Counted from the stretch's first letter, positions 42,275 to 51,758 are shown. The stretch: DNA of 64,000 nt from Sinorhizobium fredii USDA 205 (GCF_001461695.1 NZ_AUTC01000146.1:248001-312000); one strand, 5' to 3'. Program-made: numbers and translations. The notes: a model not told the origin generated them from the sequence alone.

Positions 42275-43060
42275 ATGCCTATGAAACGAAGAACCATCAT
42301 TCTCGGCGGTGGCGTGCTGCTGGCCGGAGCGGGTGCCGTCTTTATGGCGCGCGGTAGCGGTAGCGGCGGCGCGCCCATTTCGCGCCACAGCTTCGACTGG
42401 AAGGCGTCCGACTTTCGCTCGGGCGGAACGGCCGGGATTTCCGGCGAACTGCCGGAGCCGATCTTCCGCGCCGAGCCGCAATGCATCGCGACGCTCGCCC
42501 AGACGCTCGGTCCCTGCCACACGAGCGATGTGCCGATCCGCAGCGACGTGACCGACGGCGTGACGGGACTGCCAACCCGCATCAGCCTTCGCCTCGTCGA
42601 GGCCGCGACCTGCAAGCCGGTGGAGGGCGCTGACGTCGAGATCTGGCATGCGGACGCGCGCGGCGTCTATTCCGGCGAGGCGGCGGCGATGTGCAATGCG
42701 GAGGATGCCGAGGCCAGAGGCACGAGCTTCCTGCGCGGCCGGCAGATCAGCGATGCCAATGGCATCGTCAGCTTCCTCACCGTTTATCCGGGCTGGTATC
42801 CGAGCCGGGCCGTCCATATCCACCTGCGCGCTCTGCTCGGCGACCGCGAACTGCTCGTCAGCCAGCTTCTCTTCGACGATGCGTTGAGCGATCTCGTCTA
42901 TCAGGGGCATCCCGATTATGCGGCGCGTCCGGTGCGCGCCACGATGAACGGCGGCGATACGGTGTTCTCCTTGAGCGAGGCGGCGCATTTCATCTTCGAT
43001 TTCGAAAAGCTCGATGCCGGCGTGCTGCAGGCGAGTTACACGGTCGGGATTGCGGCCTGA
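42275..43060 (+). CDS. Intradiol ring-cleavage dioxygenase-like protein, membrane-anchored or exported
   Basis: A 261-residue protein. An N-terminal hydrophobic segment preceded by KRR (MPMKRRTIILGGGVLLAGAG) suggests export or anchoring. The domain has the intradiol non-heme iron ligands: Tyr in ADARGVYSG, Tyr in YPGWYPSR and two His in AVHIHLRA. Cytosolic catechol or protocatechuate dioxygenases lack such a leader; exported homologues of unknown substrate are common in bacteria. Single gene with GGAG upstream of the ATG at 42275. Confidence 0.88.
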   Translation: MPMKRRTIILGGGVLLAGAGAVFMARGSGSGGAPISRHSFDWKASDFRSGGTAGISGELPEPIFRAEPQCIATLAQTLGPCHTSDVPIRSDVTDGVTGLPTRISLRLVEAATCKPVEGADVEIWHADARGVYSGEAAAMCNAEDAEARGTSFLRGRQISDANGIVSFLTVYPGWYPSRAVHIHLRALLGDRELLVSQLLFDDALSDLVYQGHPDYAARPVRATMNGGDTVFSLSEAAHFIFDFEKLDAGVLQASYTVGIAA

Positions 43061-43244
43061 TTTTCCGCGCTCATGCCACAAAAGAAGACAGCGAAAGCGG
43101 CCCGGGGCGGCTGCTGTCGCCGAAGTGTGGCCGCGTGCGCGGCCAATTTTCTGCCGGATCGCTCGAGTTGTAAGTAATTTCTGCACGGCGACTTAAAGCC
43201 TCGCGGATACCGTGCTCCCATCAGGTCGAAGGGGAGTTCGAGTT

Positions 43245-43553
43245 GTGAACGCGCAAGGGAAGATTTCGCGAGCGTCATTCGGCAGCCGCGGCAAGATGGC
43301 GTGCTCCGCGCTTGCCGTCCTTCTGGCCGCCACGCTCGCAGGATGCTCGGCCACCACGGATAAGAGCATCAAGACGGCTTCGCTGACGAAACAGGTCGGC
43401 TATGCGCTGCCGGAGAAGAAGCCCGACAGGATCAAGCGGGTCGCCGTCACGGAGCGGGCGGTCAAACTGGTGCGGACCACCTATCTGGGCCGTGCACCCT
43501 ATGTCTGTACGCCAAGCGGGTTCGGAAGGACGTCCAGCTGCTTCCTGCGTTGA
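43245..43553 (+). CDS. Small lipoprotein
   Basis: About 102 residues from a GTG start at 43245 (alternative ATG at 43212). The N-terminus has a basic region and then a signal segment with lipobox LAATLAGCSA. The mature part is basic and ends with two Cys (YVCTPSGFGRTSSCFLR). Rhizobial lipoproteins with this C-terminal TPSGFG-x-T-x-x-C ending are, as I recall, fairly common and of unknown role. It is followed by a palindromic repeat. Confidence 0.7.
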   Translation: MNAQGKISRASFGSRGKMACSALAVLLAATLAGCSATTDKSIKTASLTKQVGYALPEKKPDRIKRVAVTERAVKLVRTTYLGRAPYVCTPSGFGRTSSCFLR

Positions 43554-43694
43554 AGCCCGTCATCGAGCCGTGAAGGAAGGGTGGAGTTGCGCGCCGAGGC
43601 CGGGGCTCATCTGCGGAGCCGGATTGCATCGGTCCCGGGAATGCGCAACTCCTACTGCATGTCTCCTCAAATCGAACCGATCCAAGGGTAACGA

Positions 43695-43757
43695 CATGCA
43701 GTATTTCAAAGAGCGACTGCGACCTTTGTGCGTCTGATAAGACGCACGGCGCTGCAG
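43695..43757. repeat. Palindromic intergenic element, copy 4
   Basis: CATGCAGTATTTCAAAGAGC, then GACTGCGACC, then GTGCGTCTGATAAGACGCAC, then GGCGCTGCAG. The central palindrome is perfect (GTGCGTCT-GATA-AGACGCAC). It lies in the 221-base gap between the convergent lipoprotein and DUF995 genes. Confidence 0.75.
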
Positions 43758-43774
43758 GAGCTCAATGGCACGGG

Positions 43775-44272
43775 TCAATCGCCGATTCTGGTCTGGATTG
43801 CGCCCAATCGGTCGCTCACATAGTTGCCGCGCCGCAGCTTGGCGAATTCGTCGTCCGCCTTTATCCGACGGTGCTTGAATACGTACCACTCGCCGTCCGG
43901 CTCGCGCTTCTGGTAGATGACGTTGCCTCGCTTCACATGGCTGAAGCAGGTGGTCGCCGGGGCCGAGCCGTCCTTGGCGTGCCAATCGGCCTTGAAGCAG
44001 AGCTTGCCGGGTTCGGTGATGAACCACCGGCCGACGCCGTAGGAGGGTTTGCCGTTCTCCTTCGACCAGGCGGTAAAGCGGCGCTCCCGAACGGAAAAAT
44101 AGCCGGCGCCGTCCTTCCAGATCCACGACTTTTGGCCATAGATCGCGTGGATCTCACCGGCAGTCAGTGGTGCAGCCTTTGCGGTACCGGGACGGGCCGC
44201 GGCGGTCGATGCGGCGGCCGCGACGCCACCCACCAAGGCGGCCGTCAGGAGCAATAGGCGGAATGTCGACAT
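43775..44272 (-). CDS. DUF995-family exported protein
   Basis: A 165-residue secreted protein. It has a signal peptide (residues 1-26, ending STAAA), then TAGEIHAIYGQKSWIWKDGA and WSKENGKPSYGVGRWFIT, the pattern I associate with DUF995. Two Cys (LCFKADWH, TTCFSHV) may form a disulfide in the periplasm. AAGGAAAT precedes the ATG at 44272. It follows the GH26 gene by 31 bases and is probably the last gene of the polysaccharide operon. Confidence 0.78.
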   Translation of the reverse strand: MSTFRLLLLTAALVGGVAAAASTAAARPGTAKAAPLTAGEIHAIYGQKSWIWKDGAGYFSVRERRFTAWSKENGKPSYGVGRWFITEPGKLCFKADWHAKDGSAPATTCFSHVKRGNVIYQKREPDGEWYVFKHRRIKADDEFAKLRRGNYVSDRLGAIQTRIGD

Positions 44273-44303
44273 CTGATGATTTCCTTCTAAAAATGTATTT
44301 TGA

Positions 44304-45242
44304 TCAATTGGTTGAGTCCTGAACGACACGCCAATCCGGCCGGCCGTAGCCATCCGGCCAGTCATAGATCTCACGATCGTTGAAGTAGACGACGGCGGTG
44401 AGCGCCGGGAACTCCGCGTGCCGTTTCGCCACGCTTTCGGCCCAACTGCGCACATAGGTGGCGTCGCCTTCGTAGCCGAGCTCGGCGACCATGATCGGCT
44501 TTCCATAGTTTTTGACGCGCTCGTAGCCGGGCGTCAGTCGCTCGACAAAAATCTGGTCGTGACCGACCTTGTCGCGATCGTATTGCTGAAGGCCGAAGAC
44601 CGAGAGGCCGATGATATCGACGACGTCGTCGCCGGGATAGAAGGCATCGAGCCCCTCGTTGCCCTTGGGCGACCACATGAACTTCGCGGTTTTCAGATGC
44701 GTCCGGCACACTTTTACCATCCGGCGAAAGGCCGCGGCGAAATCCTTGCCCTGCCAATGCGCCCATGAGAACTGGTTGTCCGTCTCGTCCATTTCCTGGC
44801 CCCAGCGGATGAGGACGGGGCTCTTGAGGGTGGCCGCCGTTGAACAGACCGCGGCCATGTTCTGATCCCGCTCGCCGCCGAGGATACTTTTGAGCAGCCC
44901 TTGCGACGACAGGCGCCATTCGGGCGACCAGGACCAGGGCTCGATCGTGATCATCAGCGTGCGTCCGCGGGCGTGGGCGTATTCGTCGGCGATGTTCAGC
45001 GTGGTGAGATCGACGTCTTCCCAGGGCAGGAAGAGATGCTCGATCCTGGACGCCGACGGCTCCGCGAAGTCGCCATGCGGATCGTAGGCGCCGAAGTCGA
45101 TCGATTCCTTGGTGAGGATCGGCCGCTTCTGCACGGTTTCCGCTGAAATTCCGGCAAGGCCGGGCACGCTCGCCGCCAGCACGGCGCCCGAAAACATCAG
45201 GCCGGCGACTGCGAAGGCGATTGTCTTTGATGTCCTGTCCAT
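44304..45242 (-). CDS. Secreted glycoside hydrolase, GH26-like
   Basis: A 312-residue exported TIM-barrel hydrolase. A signal peptide (residues 1-23) is followed by LFLPWEDVDLTTLNIADEYA, then the acid/base region VLIRWGQEMDETDNQFSW (Glu after RWGQ) and the nucleophile region PIMVAELGYEGD. The layout is that of GH26 mannanases and mixed-linkage glucanases. In S. meliloti the uxs1-uxe-apsS operon also encodes glycoside hydrolases (apsH1, apsH2), so a role in trimming the arabinose-containing polysaccharide is likely. Open frame upstream of 45242 is not family sequence. Confidence 0.82.
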   Translation of the reverse strand: MDRTSKTIAFAVAGLMFSGAVLAASVPGLAGISAETVQKRPILTKESIDFGAYDPHGDFAEPSASRIEHLFLPWEDVDLTTLNIADEYAHARGRTLMITIEPWSWSPEWRLSSQGLLKSILGGERDQNMAAVCSTAATLKSPVLIRWGQEMDETDNQFSWAHWQGKDFAAAFRRMVKVCRTHLKTAKFMWSPKGNEGLDAFYPGDDVVDIIGLSVFGLQQYDRDKVGHDQIFVERLTPGYERVKNYGKPIMVAELGYEGDATYVRSWAESVAKRHAEFPALTAVVYFNDREIYDWPDGYGRPDWRVVQDSTN

Positions 45243-45337
45243 CCTGTGTCTCCGAGTTCCGCTGTGGCCTGTGTTTTCAATTTGGTTCGACCTGCCTGGC
45301 GTTGAGCCGGGGTAGGGTTGCCGCATCCGTCCTGTCA

Positions 45338-47193
45338 TCACCGGTCCTCCGCCAACGGCGCGTCGGTCGGAAGGACGATCCATCGCGGCCGGAACACGGT
45401 CTTGCGTGATGTTGCGCCGCCGGCCCCCGCCACCGAGTAGCGCTCCTCGAAGAGGCGCAGATGATCCGATCCCCAGGAGAGCGCTTCGAGGCTGTCCTTG
45501 CCGTGCTCGGCAGTTGCGAAGCCGGGCAGGATGACCAGCGACAGCAGTCCGGCCGCCATTGCCGGGCGATAGAAGCGGGGTGTCGCGGCAAGCCTGTTTT
45601 CCCGCCCATGCCGGAGAACGATGACGACCAGCAGCAGGCCGTAGATCGCCGCATTCATGATCGCGAACAGATAGAAGCCCTTGGCTTCGCCGACATCGTC
45701 GATCAGGAGGACCGGAAGTACGGCCGCGAGCGCGAGGCCGGCATAGGGCAGAAGGACACGCAAGGGCAGCGGGTCCACTTCCGACGTGCCCTTGGGGGTG
45801 ACCCGGAAATCCACAAAGGACCCGGTGAGCCAGTCGCGGATGGCAGCCAAAGTCCCGGCCAGCGCCCAGGGCCAGCGGGCAAAGAGGAAGAGCATGCATT
45901 CCCAGCTCAGAATCTTCGCGTCATAGGGCCGGAAAGTCCCGGTTGCCCGCCAGCGATGGGCCATCAGGAGCAGGACGATCGAAAGCGGGGCGAAATGCGC
46001 CAGGAAATCGGGGTAGGTGACGGCGACAAGGCTTTCGGCGCGGACAAGTGCGATGACCGGCATCGCGAACATCAGCGCCATGAAGAACGCAAAGAGCGGA
46101 TACCAGAGCTGCGAGAACAGGAACTGGAACTGGAGGCGGAGCGGCAGCTTGCCGACGAGGCGGGGCGAGTACTGCAGCAGCAACATGACCAGGCTGCGCG
46201 ACCACTGGAATTCCTGGGTGACCAGGTCGGCGAAGGTGCGCGGCCCGTCGCCATGGGCGATCGCCTCGAGGGCATGCACGCCCCGCCAGCCGGCCGCATT
46301 CATCATCAAGGTCGTCGAATGGTCTTCCGCAAGCTCGGGGCCGAGGCCGCCGATCTCCTTCAGAGCGGCGGTGCGGACGGCGTAATGGGAGCCGATGCAG
46401 AGCGGCGCCAGGCCGCCATTGTAGCCGGCCTGCAGTGCCCCATGCATGCTTGCCTCCGCATTAAGCCTGCCGCGCGCCGACCAGCTCTCGGCGGCGTTCC
46501 TGTCGCAGATGCTGGGAGCCGAGACGTAGCCGACCTTCGGGTCGGCGAAGGGACGCAGCATCTCGAAGAGGTAACCGGGCTCCGGGACATGGTCGGCGTC
46601 GAGCTGGGCGACGAAGTCGTAGCCGTCGTAGCCGTAATGATCGTAGAAGAAGGCGAGGTTGCCTTCCTTGCAGCGGGTGCGCCGCGGCCAGGACGTGCGG
46701 TGGTAGTCGGCACGCCCCTTGCGGGTCGAAACGAAGACGCCATGCCTCTCGCACCAGTCGAGCGTTGCGGGAGAAGGATCTTCGTCGGCAAGCCAGGTGT
46801 CGTGCGACACATCCTGGGCGAGCATCGCTTCAGAGTTTCGGCAACGACGGCAAAGGGTTCGGACGGCGCCTTGGTGACGACCATGGCGACGCGGGTTCCA
46901 GCAGGCAGCCGCAAGGGGCCATTCGGCTTGCGGGCGCGATAGAAGACGGCGATGAAGTAGCCCGGCAGGAGGGTGATCCAGGCGAGCACCGCCGTCACCG
47001 TGAGGCTCCCGAAGAAATCCCGGTGGTGGTGCGGCTCCAGCCACCAGGCCCAGAAATAGGCGAGTGCGGCGAGCCAGGCGGCTGCACCGACAAGATATTC
47101 GGCGCGGCGATATCCGGTCAGCACCGGCACTGTCAGCGGTTCATCGGCGGAGTCCACGAAGCGCTTGCCGCACCTGTTCAAGAAAAGGGTCAC
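45338..47193 (-). pseudogene. apsS: ApsS-like cellulose-synthase-family glycosyltransferase, frameshifted
   Basis: Processive GT2 synthase of the inner membrane. It starts at a GTG (47193) overlapping the uxe stop by four bases. Two membrane segments precede the catalytic domain with LDADHVPEPGY (DxD), AEDHSTTL (ED) and QEFQWSRSL, where the usual QxxRW is QxxQW. Four or more membrane segments follow. At about 46827 the frame breaks: CTGAAGCGATGCTC is read where CTGAAGGCGATGCTC would give ETLKAMLAQ. With one G restored the protein has 618 residues. Identity rests on the uxs1-uxe-apsS order known from S. meliloti. Confidence 0.8.
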
Positions 47194-48175
47194 AGGCGCG
47201 CCTCCAGTCCGAAGAAGGGCGCAGCGGTGCGCACGATGGTCTCGAGGTCGGAATAGCGCGGCGTGAAGCCCAGCACCTCGCGGGCAAGCGTCGCGTCGGT
47301 GTAGAGGATCGGCGGGTCGCCGGCCCGACGGGGGCGGATCGCCACCGCACATCCCGACCGATGACCGCACCGATCGCACTCAGCACCTCCCGGACCGAGA
47401 AGCCGCGGCCGGATCCCAGGTTGAGCGCGAGATTCTTGCCGCCCTCGGCAAGATGCCGGTAGGCGAGCACATGCGCCTGCGCGAGGTCGGCGACATGGAT
47501 ATAGTCACGCACGCAGGTCCCGTCGGCGGTGTCGTAGTCGTCGCCGAAGACATCGAGCTGGCCGATCCGGCCCGCGGCCGCCATAAGCGCGCGCGGAATG
47601 AGATGCGTCTCGGGGTCGTGCCACTCGCCGAGGTCTCCCTCCGGATCGGCGCCGCAGGCGTTGAAATAGCGCAGCGCCACATAGGAGAGGCCGAAGGCGC
47701 CGGCGTAGTCGGACAGCATGTGTTCGGCGATCAGCTTCGTTCGGCCATAGGGATTAATCGGCTCCTGCCGCGTCGCCTCGTCGATCGGCAGCACCGCCGG
47801 CACGCCATAGGTGGCGCAGCTCGATGAGAAGATCACTCTTCCAAGACCCGTCCGCCTGCAGGCGTCGAGCAGCGACAAGGTCCCGCCGACATTGTTGTGG
47901 TAGTATTTCGCCGGGTCCGCGACGGACTCGCCGACATAGGCCGACGCGGCAAAATGGATCACCGCGTCCGGCTCGTAGCGCTCGATCACCTCGATGAGAT
48001 GGGCCGAGTCGAGGACATCTCCCTCGATGAAGGGCCCCCAACGCACCGACGAGCGGTTGCCAGTCGTCAGATTGTCATAGGTGACCGGCTCGAAACCCTC
48101 GAGCCGAAGAAGTTTTGCGGTATGGCTGCCTATATAGCCGGCGCCGCCGGTGACGAGGATGCGTGGCACGTTCAT
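47190..48175 (-). pseudogene. uxe: Uxe, UDP-xylose/UDP-glucose 4-epimerase, frameshifted near the 3' end
   Basis: An extended SDR epimerase with GGAGYIGSH, SSSCATYG and YGRTK. In S. meliloti Uxe converts UDP-xylose to UDP-arabinose and can replace ExoB. At about 47346 the frame breaks: GATGTGCGGTGGCGATC is read where GATGTGCCGGTGGCGATC gives DVPVAIRPRRAGD and then PPILYTDATLAREVLG to a TGA at 47190. One missing C explains it; the repaired length is 328 residues. Its ATG shares one base with the uxs1 stop (TGATG). The domain up to the break is intact. Confidence 0.85.
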
Positions 48176-49218
48176 CAGGCGACCTCCATGAGTTCGCCGT
48201 CCGTCCGAGCGAGCAGCGTATCGAAATGGCCGATCGTTTGCGCAAGGCCGGCGGCAAGATCGATCCTGGGGCGCCAGCCGAGCTCCCGTTCGGCAAGCGA
48301 GATGTCCGGGCGGCGCTGGCGCGGATCGTCGACCGGCAGCGGCCGGTATACGATCCTCGATCGGGAACCGGTGAGACCGACCACCTGTTCGGCGAGCTCG
48401 CCGATCGTGAATTCGCCGGGATTGCCAAGATTGATCGGCCCGGTGAGCGATGCCGGCGAGGCCATGACGCGAACGAAGCCGTCGATCAGATCGTCGACGA
48501 AACAGAAGGAGCGGGTCTGCGAACCGTCGCCGTAGATCGTGATGTCTTCGCCCTTGAGCGCCTGAACGATGAAGTTCGAGACGACGCGGCCATCGTCGGG
48601 GCGCATCCGCGGACCATAGGTGTTGAAGATGCGGACCACCTTGATCTCGACCTGTCGGGTCCGGTGGAAATCGAAGAACAGGGTTTCCGCGCAGCGCTTG
48701 CCTTCGTCATAGCAGGAGCGCGGGCCGAAGGGATTGACGTTGCCCCAGTAGCTTTCCACCTGTGGGTGGACCTGTGGATCGCCGTAGATCTCCGATGTCG
48801 AGGCCTGCAGGATGCGCGCGCCGTGGCGTGCCGCAAGCTCAAGCATGTTGAGGCTGCCGAGCACACAGGTCTTCGTCGTGTGGATGGGATCGGCCTGGTA
48901 GTGCGGCGGCGATGCAGGGCAGGCCAGATTGTAGATTTCGTCGATCGCGAGATCGATCGGTTCCACGATATCGTGGGCGATCAGGCGGAAGTTGTCGAAA
49001 CGCTTCAGAGGCTCGACATTCTGCCGCAACCCGGTTGAGAAATTGTCGGCGCAGATGACCTGGTGTCCTGCCTCGAGAAGCAGTCCGCAAAGATGTGACC
49101 CCAGGAAACCTGCGCCGCCAGTGACCAGAATCCGCTTCGGGACCTCCGGCCGCTGCAATACTTTGTCTTCGTAAATTGACTTTGCCAAATGTTCACTGAA
49201 ATTGCTTAGATATGCCAT
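48175..49218 (-). CDS. uxs1: Uxs1, UDP-xylose synthase (UDP-glucuronate decarboxylase)
   Basis: A 347-residue SDR that decarboxylates UDP-glucuronate to UDP-xylose. It has GGAGFLGSH, ACPASPPHYQ, TSEIYGDP, the catalytic YDEGK (Tyr, Lys) and RIFNTYGPRM motifs typical of UXS enzymes. First gene of uxs1-uxe-apsS. The divergent gene across a 439-base gap is a CuxR-like activator, the same arrangement as in S. meliloti, where CuxR with c-di-GMP activates and MucR represses this operon. Confidence 0.9.
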   Translation of the reverse strand: MAYLSNFSEHLAKSIYEDKVLQRPEVPKRILVTGGAGFLGSHLCGLLLEAGHQVICADNFSTGLRQNVEPLKRFDNFRLIAHDIVEPIDLAIDEIYNLACPASPPHYQADPIHTTKTCVLGSLNMLELAARHGARILQASTSEIYGDPQVHPQVESYWGNVNPFGPRSCYDEGKRCAETLFFDFHRTRQVEIKVVRIFNTYGPRMRPDDGRVVSNFIVQALKGEDITIYGDGSQTRSFCFVDDLIDGFVRVMASPASLTGPINLGNPGEFTIGELAEQVVGLTGSRSRIVYRPLPVDDPRQRRPDISLAERELGWRPRIDLAAGLAQTIGHFDTLLARTDGELMEVA

Positions 49219-49536
49219 TCAATTCCCCAAAAAATACCTAAACAACTTGGAGGCGTGTATCTCAGTCGATCAATATAAATAGGTGATTTAGAATTATATA
49301 CAGTCAATTTTTTTTCAACGCTTTACTCAATACTTTGCGTTGTCTATGGATATATCAATACAATTGCGTGGGGCGATTGTCATTATCCCCCGATCCCGAT
49401 AATTATCGCGCCGTGCATTTCTACCAAAAATGGAGTAGAACTGGGCTCTGCTAAGTGCTGAGTGGATTCTGCACGACGCCATAGACCGATGCGGCTGTGT
49501 AGGTAGCCACGCTCAGGACGTGTAATCGCCTGCATT
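49219..49536. promoter_or_regulatory. Promoter region of the uxs1 operon
   Basis: About 320 AT-rich bases (49240-49420 most strongly) between uxs1 and the repeat at 49537. It must contain the uxs1 promoter and the CuxR and MucR sites expected from S. meliloti. I did not find a clear palindrome that I could name as the CuxR site. Confidence 0.6.
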
Positions 49537-49599
49537 CTACAGCGCCGCGCGTCCAATCGGACGCGCTAAGGTCGCTGTGGCACTTTGAAATGCTGCATG
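49537..49599. repeat. Palindromic intergenic element, copy 5
   Basis: CTACAGCGCCGCGCGTCCAA, then TCGGACGCGC, then TAAGGTCGCTGTGGCACTTT, then GAAATGCTGCATG, in the opposite orientation to the copies at 28628 and 43695. The extended block (TTTTGTCCTTCAATCG) follows at 49601. It lies about 60 bases before the AraC-type gene. Confidence 0.8.
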
Positions 49600-49657
49600 A
49601 TTTTGTCCTTCAATCGATTCCGGTTTAAGGAATCATGCAGTAGGCGGGAGAGTCTGT

Positions 49658-50809
49658 ATGCGTGATCGTCCCACGGGGTCCGGGTCGGAAGCAGATCAAG
49701 GCGGGGATGCGACGCAGCCGGAACGCCGCCGTTGGCCGCGTGAGGCTCCCGTTCAGCCTATCTCTCGCTCGGGTGCGCCGGCGGCGTTGACGCCCCTGCA
49801 TTTCTCGACAGGGGAGCTGCAGCCTGCGGAGCAATTTCAGGCCTGGCGAGCCCACATGGCGCCCCTGGTCGAGGTCAGGTTGCCCGACAGCGTTCCATCC
49901 GAGAACGGGTTTGTCGCTGAGCAGACCGCGTGGCACTGCGGCAGTCTGCTCATCGTCCAACAGCGCGCGCCGGGCCACAGTTACCTGCGCCCCCAGGCGA
50001 TGCTGCGCGCCAGCCCGATCGATCACTGGTATGTAGAACTGCTTCGCAGCGGCATGACCTGGACCGAAGTCGATCGACGCGTTGGCGAGAACGGGCCCGG
50101 CAGGCTGGCGTTCCGCTCGCTCGCCTATCCGTTTCGCGGCCGGGCGACGGCGGCGGACGCCGTTCTTCTCTTCATGCCCTACGAGCTTTTCGCCGACGAT
50201 ATCGCGGTACTCGGCGAAGCCAACAATCTGGTATTGTCGGGCAACCTGGCCGATCTATTGATCACCTATATCGAAGGAATCGTGCCACGCCTCGCCCGCC
50301 TGACGGCGGAGGAGATACCGCGGATCGTCCACACGGTGCACGACATGGTCGTCGCTTGCGTCGCCTCGTCGGCGAGACCGGATGCCGCCGGGCCCCAGAC
50401 GAACAAGGGAATGATGGAGCGGGCGCATCGACATATCCATCTCAACCTGCATTCGGCCGAACTGACGCCGGATTCGATCGCCCGGGCGATCGGCATCTCG
50501 CGTACCCGCCTCTACCAATTGTTCGAAGCCAGCGGTGGTGTTCTCAACTATATCCGCAGGAGACGGCTCCAGCAGGCGTATGCGGCGCTCAGCGATCCAA
50601 CCGACCACCGGCCAATCGCCGAGATCGCCGAGGCTGCCGGTTTCGACGTCGCCGCCAATTTCACCCGCGCCTTCAGCCATGAATTCGGGGTGAGCCCACG
50701 GGAAATCAGGAAAGCAGCGGCGACGGAACGGCCCGTCGCACCGGTCGCTCCGGCCGGGCGGCACCGTGGATCGACGATCGGCGACTGGCTGAAGGCGCTC
50801 GGAAGCTGA
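49658..50809 (+). CDS. cuxR: CuxR-like AraC-family regulator, predicted c-di-GMP receptor
   Basis: A 383-residue regulator. The N-terminal tail contains ERRRWPREAPVQPI (residues 22-35), an RxxxR motif (Arg24 and Arg28) of the kind that opens PilZ domains. An AraC-type cupin-like barrel follows (~45-240), then a C-terminal AraC HTH (~265-360: SIARAIGISRTRLYQLFEAS, PIAEIAEAAGFDVAANFTRA). CuxR of S. meliloti has exactly this plan, binds c-di-GMP through RxxxR and activates uxs1-uxe-aps. Place, divergent to uxs1, agrees. GGGAGAG precedes the ATG. Orthology rests on layout and motif only. Confidence 0.75.
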   Translation: MRDRPTGSGSEADQGGDATQPERRRWPREAPVQPISRSGAPAALTPLHFSTGELQPAEQFQAWRAHMAPLVEVRLPDSVPSENGFVAEQTAWHCGSLLIVQQRAPGHSYLRPQAMLRASPIDHWYVELLRSGMTWTEVDRRVGENGPGRLAFRSLAYPFRGRATAADAVLLFMPYELFADDIAVLGEANNLVLSGNLADLLITYIEGIVPRLARLTAEEIPRIVHTVHDMVVACVASSARPDAAGPQTNKGMMERAHRHIHLNLHSAELTPDSIARAIGISRTRLYQLFEASGGVLNYIRRRRLQQAYAALSDPTDHRPIAEIAEAAGFDVAANFTRAFSHEFGVSPREIRKAAATERPVAPVAPAGRHRGSTIGDWLKALGS

Positions 50810-50839
50810 GGATGACGGGGGTGCCGCTCCGCCGGTTTT

Positions 50840-51178
50840 TCAGCCGAGCCTGAGATCAACTCCCGGGTGCAGCTTCTTGAGGTTCGGCAGCGACTTGGAT
50901 TGCCAGGGAAACTCCGAGCTTCCGCGCACGGTGAATTGAATGTTGGGCCGCTTGCGCGCCTCGATCGTCAGCTTGGCAAGCAGGTTGATGCCGGAGGAAT
51001 TTAGAAACTGCAGACCGGTGACGTCGACCGTCAGACGGTCCGGTTCGGTTTCGAGCAGGCTCATCACCAAGGAATATATAGGGGCGTAGGCTTCCGTGCT
51101 CGGCAGCCGCATGATGCCGTCGAAGTATATGTCCCTGTCCTCCGACCAGACGCGATACTCTTCTTCCTTGATTTCCAT
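50840..51178 (-). CDS. STAS-domain anti-anti-sigma-like switch protein
   Basis: A 112-residue single STAS domain of the slr1659-like group. The phospho-acceptor loop reads VTGLQFLNSSGINLLAKL, with Ser in the position phosphorylated in SpoIIAA. It is the output switch of a partner-switching module: the kinase at 51194 would phosphorylate it and the SpoIIE-type phosphatase at 51759 dephosphorylate it. In the S. meliloti Bgr system such a STAS protein controls a diguanylate cyclase for mixed-linkage glucan synthesis. It is last gene of the operon. Confidence 0.87.
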   Translation of the reverse strand: MEIKEEEYRVWSEDRDIYFDGIMRLPSTEAYAPIYSLVMSLLETEPDRLTVDVTGLQFLNSSGINLLAKLTIEARKRPNIQFTVRGSSEFPWQSKSLPNLKKLHPGVDLRLG

Positions 51179-51193
51179 GTTCTTCGTTGCCCA

Positions 51194-51754
51194 TCAATTC
51201 GAGGGTTCGGGGACTGTGATCGAAGCGTAGGTCTCCAGAGGGATCCGGCTCCCCTGTTCGCCGGATCCGAAAACCCAGGCAAAATGAGCGCCATAATCGC
51301 TCATGAGTGTCAGCAGGCCAAGTCCCGAGCCGCTGGGGCTGTCGCCCGATGCATTCTCTTCAATCCGCTGTATCAGAAGCTCGCCCGGATCCCCCGTGGT
51401 GATCTCGGAAAGCAGATGCTGGAAGCGCTGCGCCGTTTCCTTGTCGACGAAATTGGAGACCTTGGCGCGAAAGGCATTGGACCCGACCGCGGCCTCGACG
51501 ACGATTTCGCCGGAGGCTCGGAACTTCACCGCATTTTCGATGAGCTCGTTCGTCAGATAGCCGACATTGTGCCGTACCTCCTTGTAGAGGTTGCGGGATG
51601 TCCGATAGCGCAAGGCGACGAACTCGGCGACGAAATCCGAGGTCATCGCGCAGTGCTTCCAGCTCAAGTCGAGCGGGCCTTCGAACAGACGAAGCGTGGT
51701 CACGTTTTCGCCGGTACCGATGGCCAAGTCTGACATTCCATATAAGGTCGTCAT
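51194..51754 (-). CDS. HATPase anti-sigma-type switch kinase
   Basis: A 186-residue GHKL ATPase-fold protein of the slr1658-like group. The N-box reads YLTNELIENAVKF and the G-box PSGSGLGLLTLMSDYG. It lacks a phospho-acceptor His domain, as in SpoIIAB/RsbW kinases. It lies 15 bases before the STAS gene and four bases after the phosphatase gene, so kinase, phosphatase and STAS form one coupled module. Confidence 0.87.
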   Translation of the reverse strand: MTTLYGMSDLAIGTGENVTTLRLFEGPLDLSWKHCAMTSDFVAEFVALRYRTSRNLYKEVRHNVGYLTNELIENAVKFRASGEIVVEAAVGSNAFRAKVSNFVDKETAQRFQHLLSEITTGDPGELLIQRIEENASGDSPSGSGLGLLTLMSDYGAHFAWVFGSGEQGSRIPLETYASITVPEPSN

Positions 51755-51758
51755 CCGC

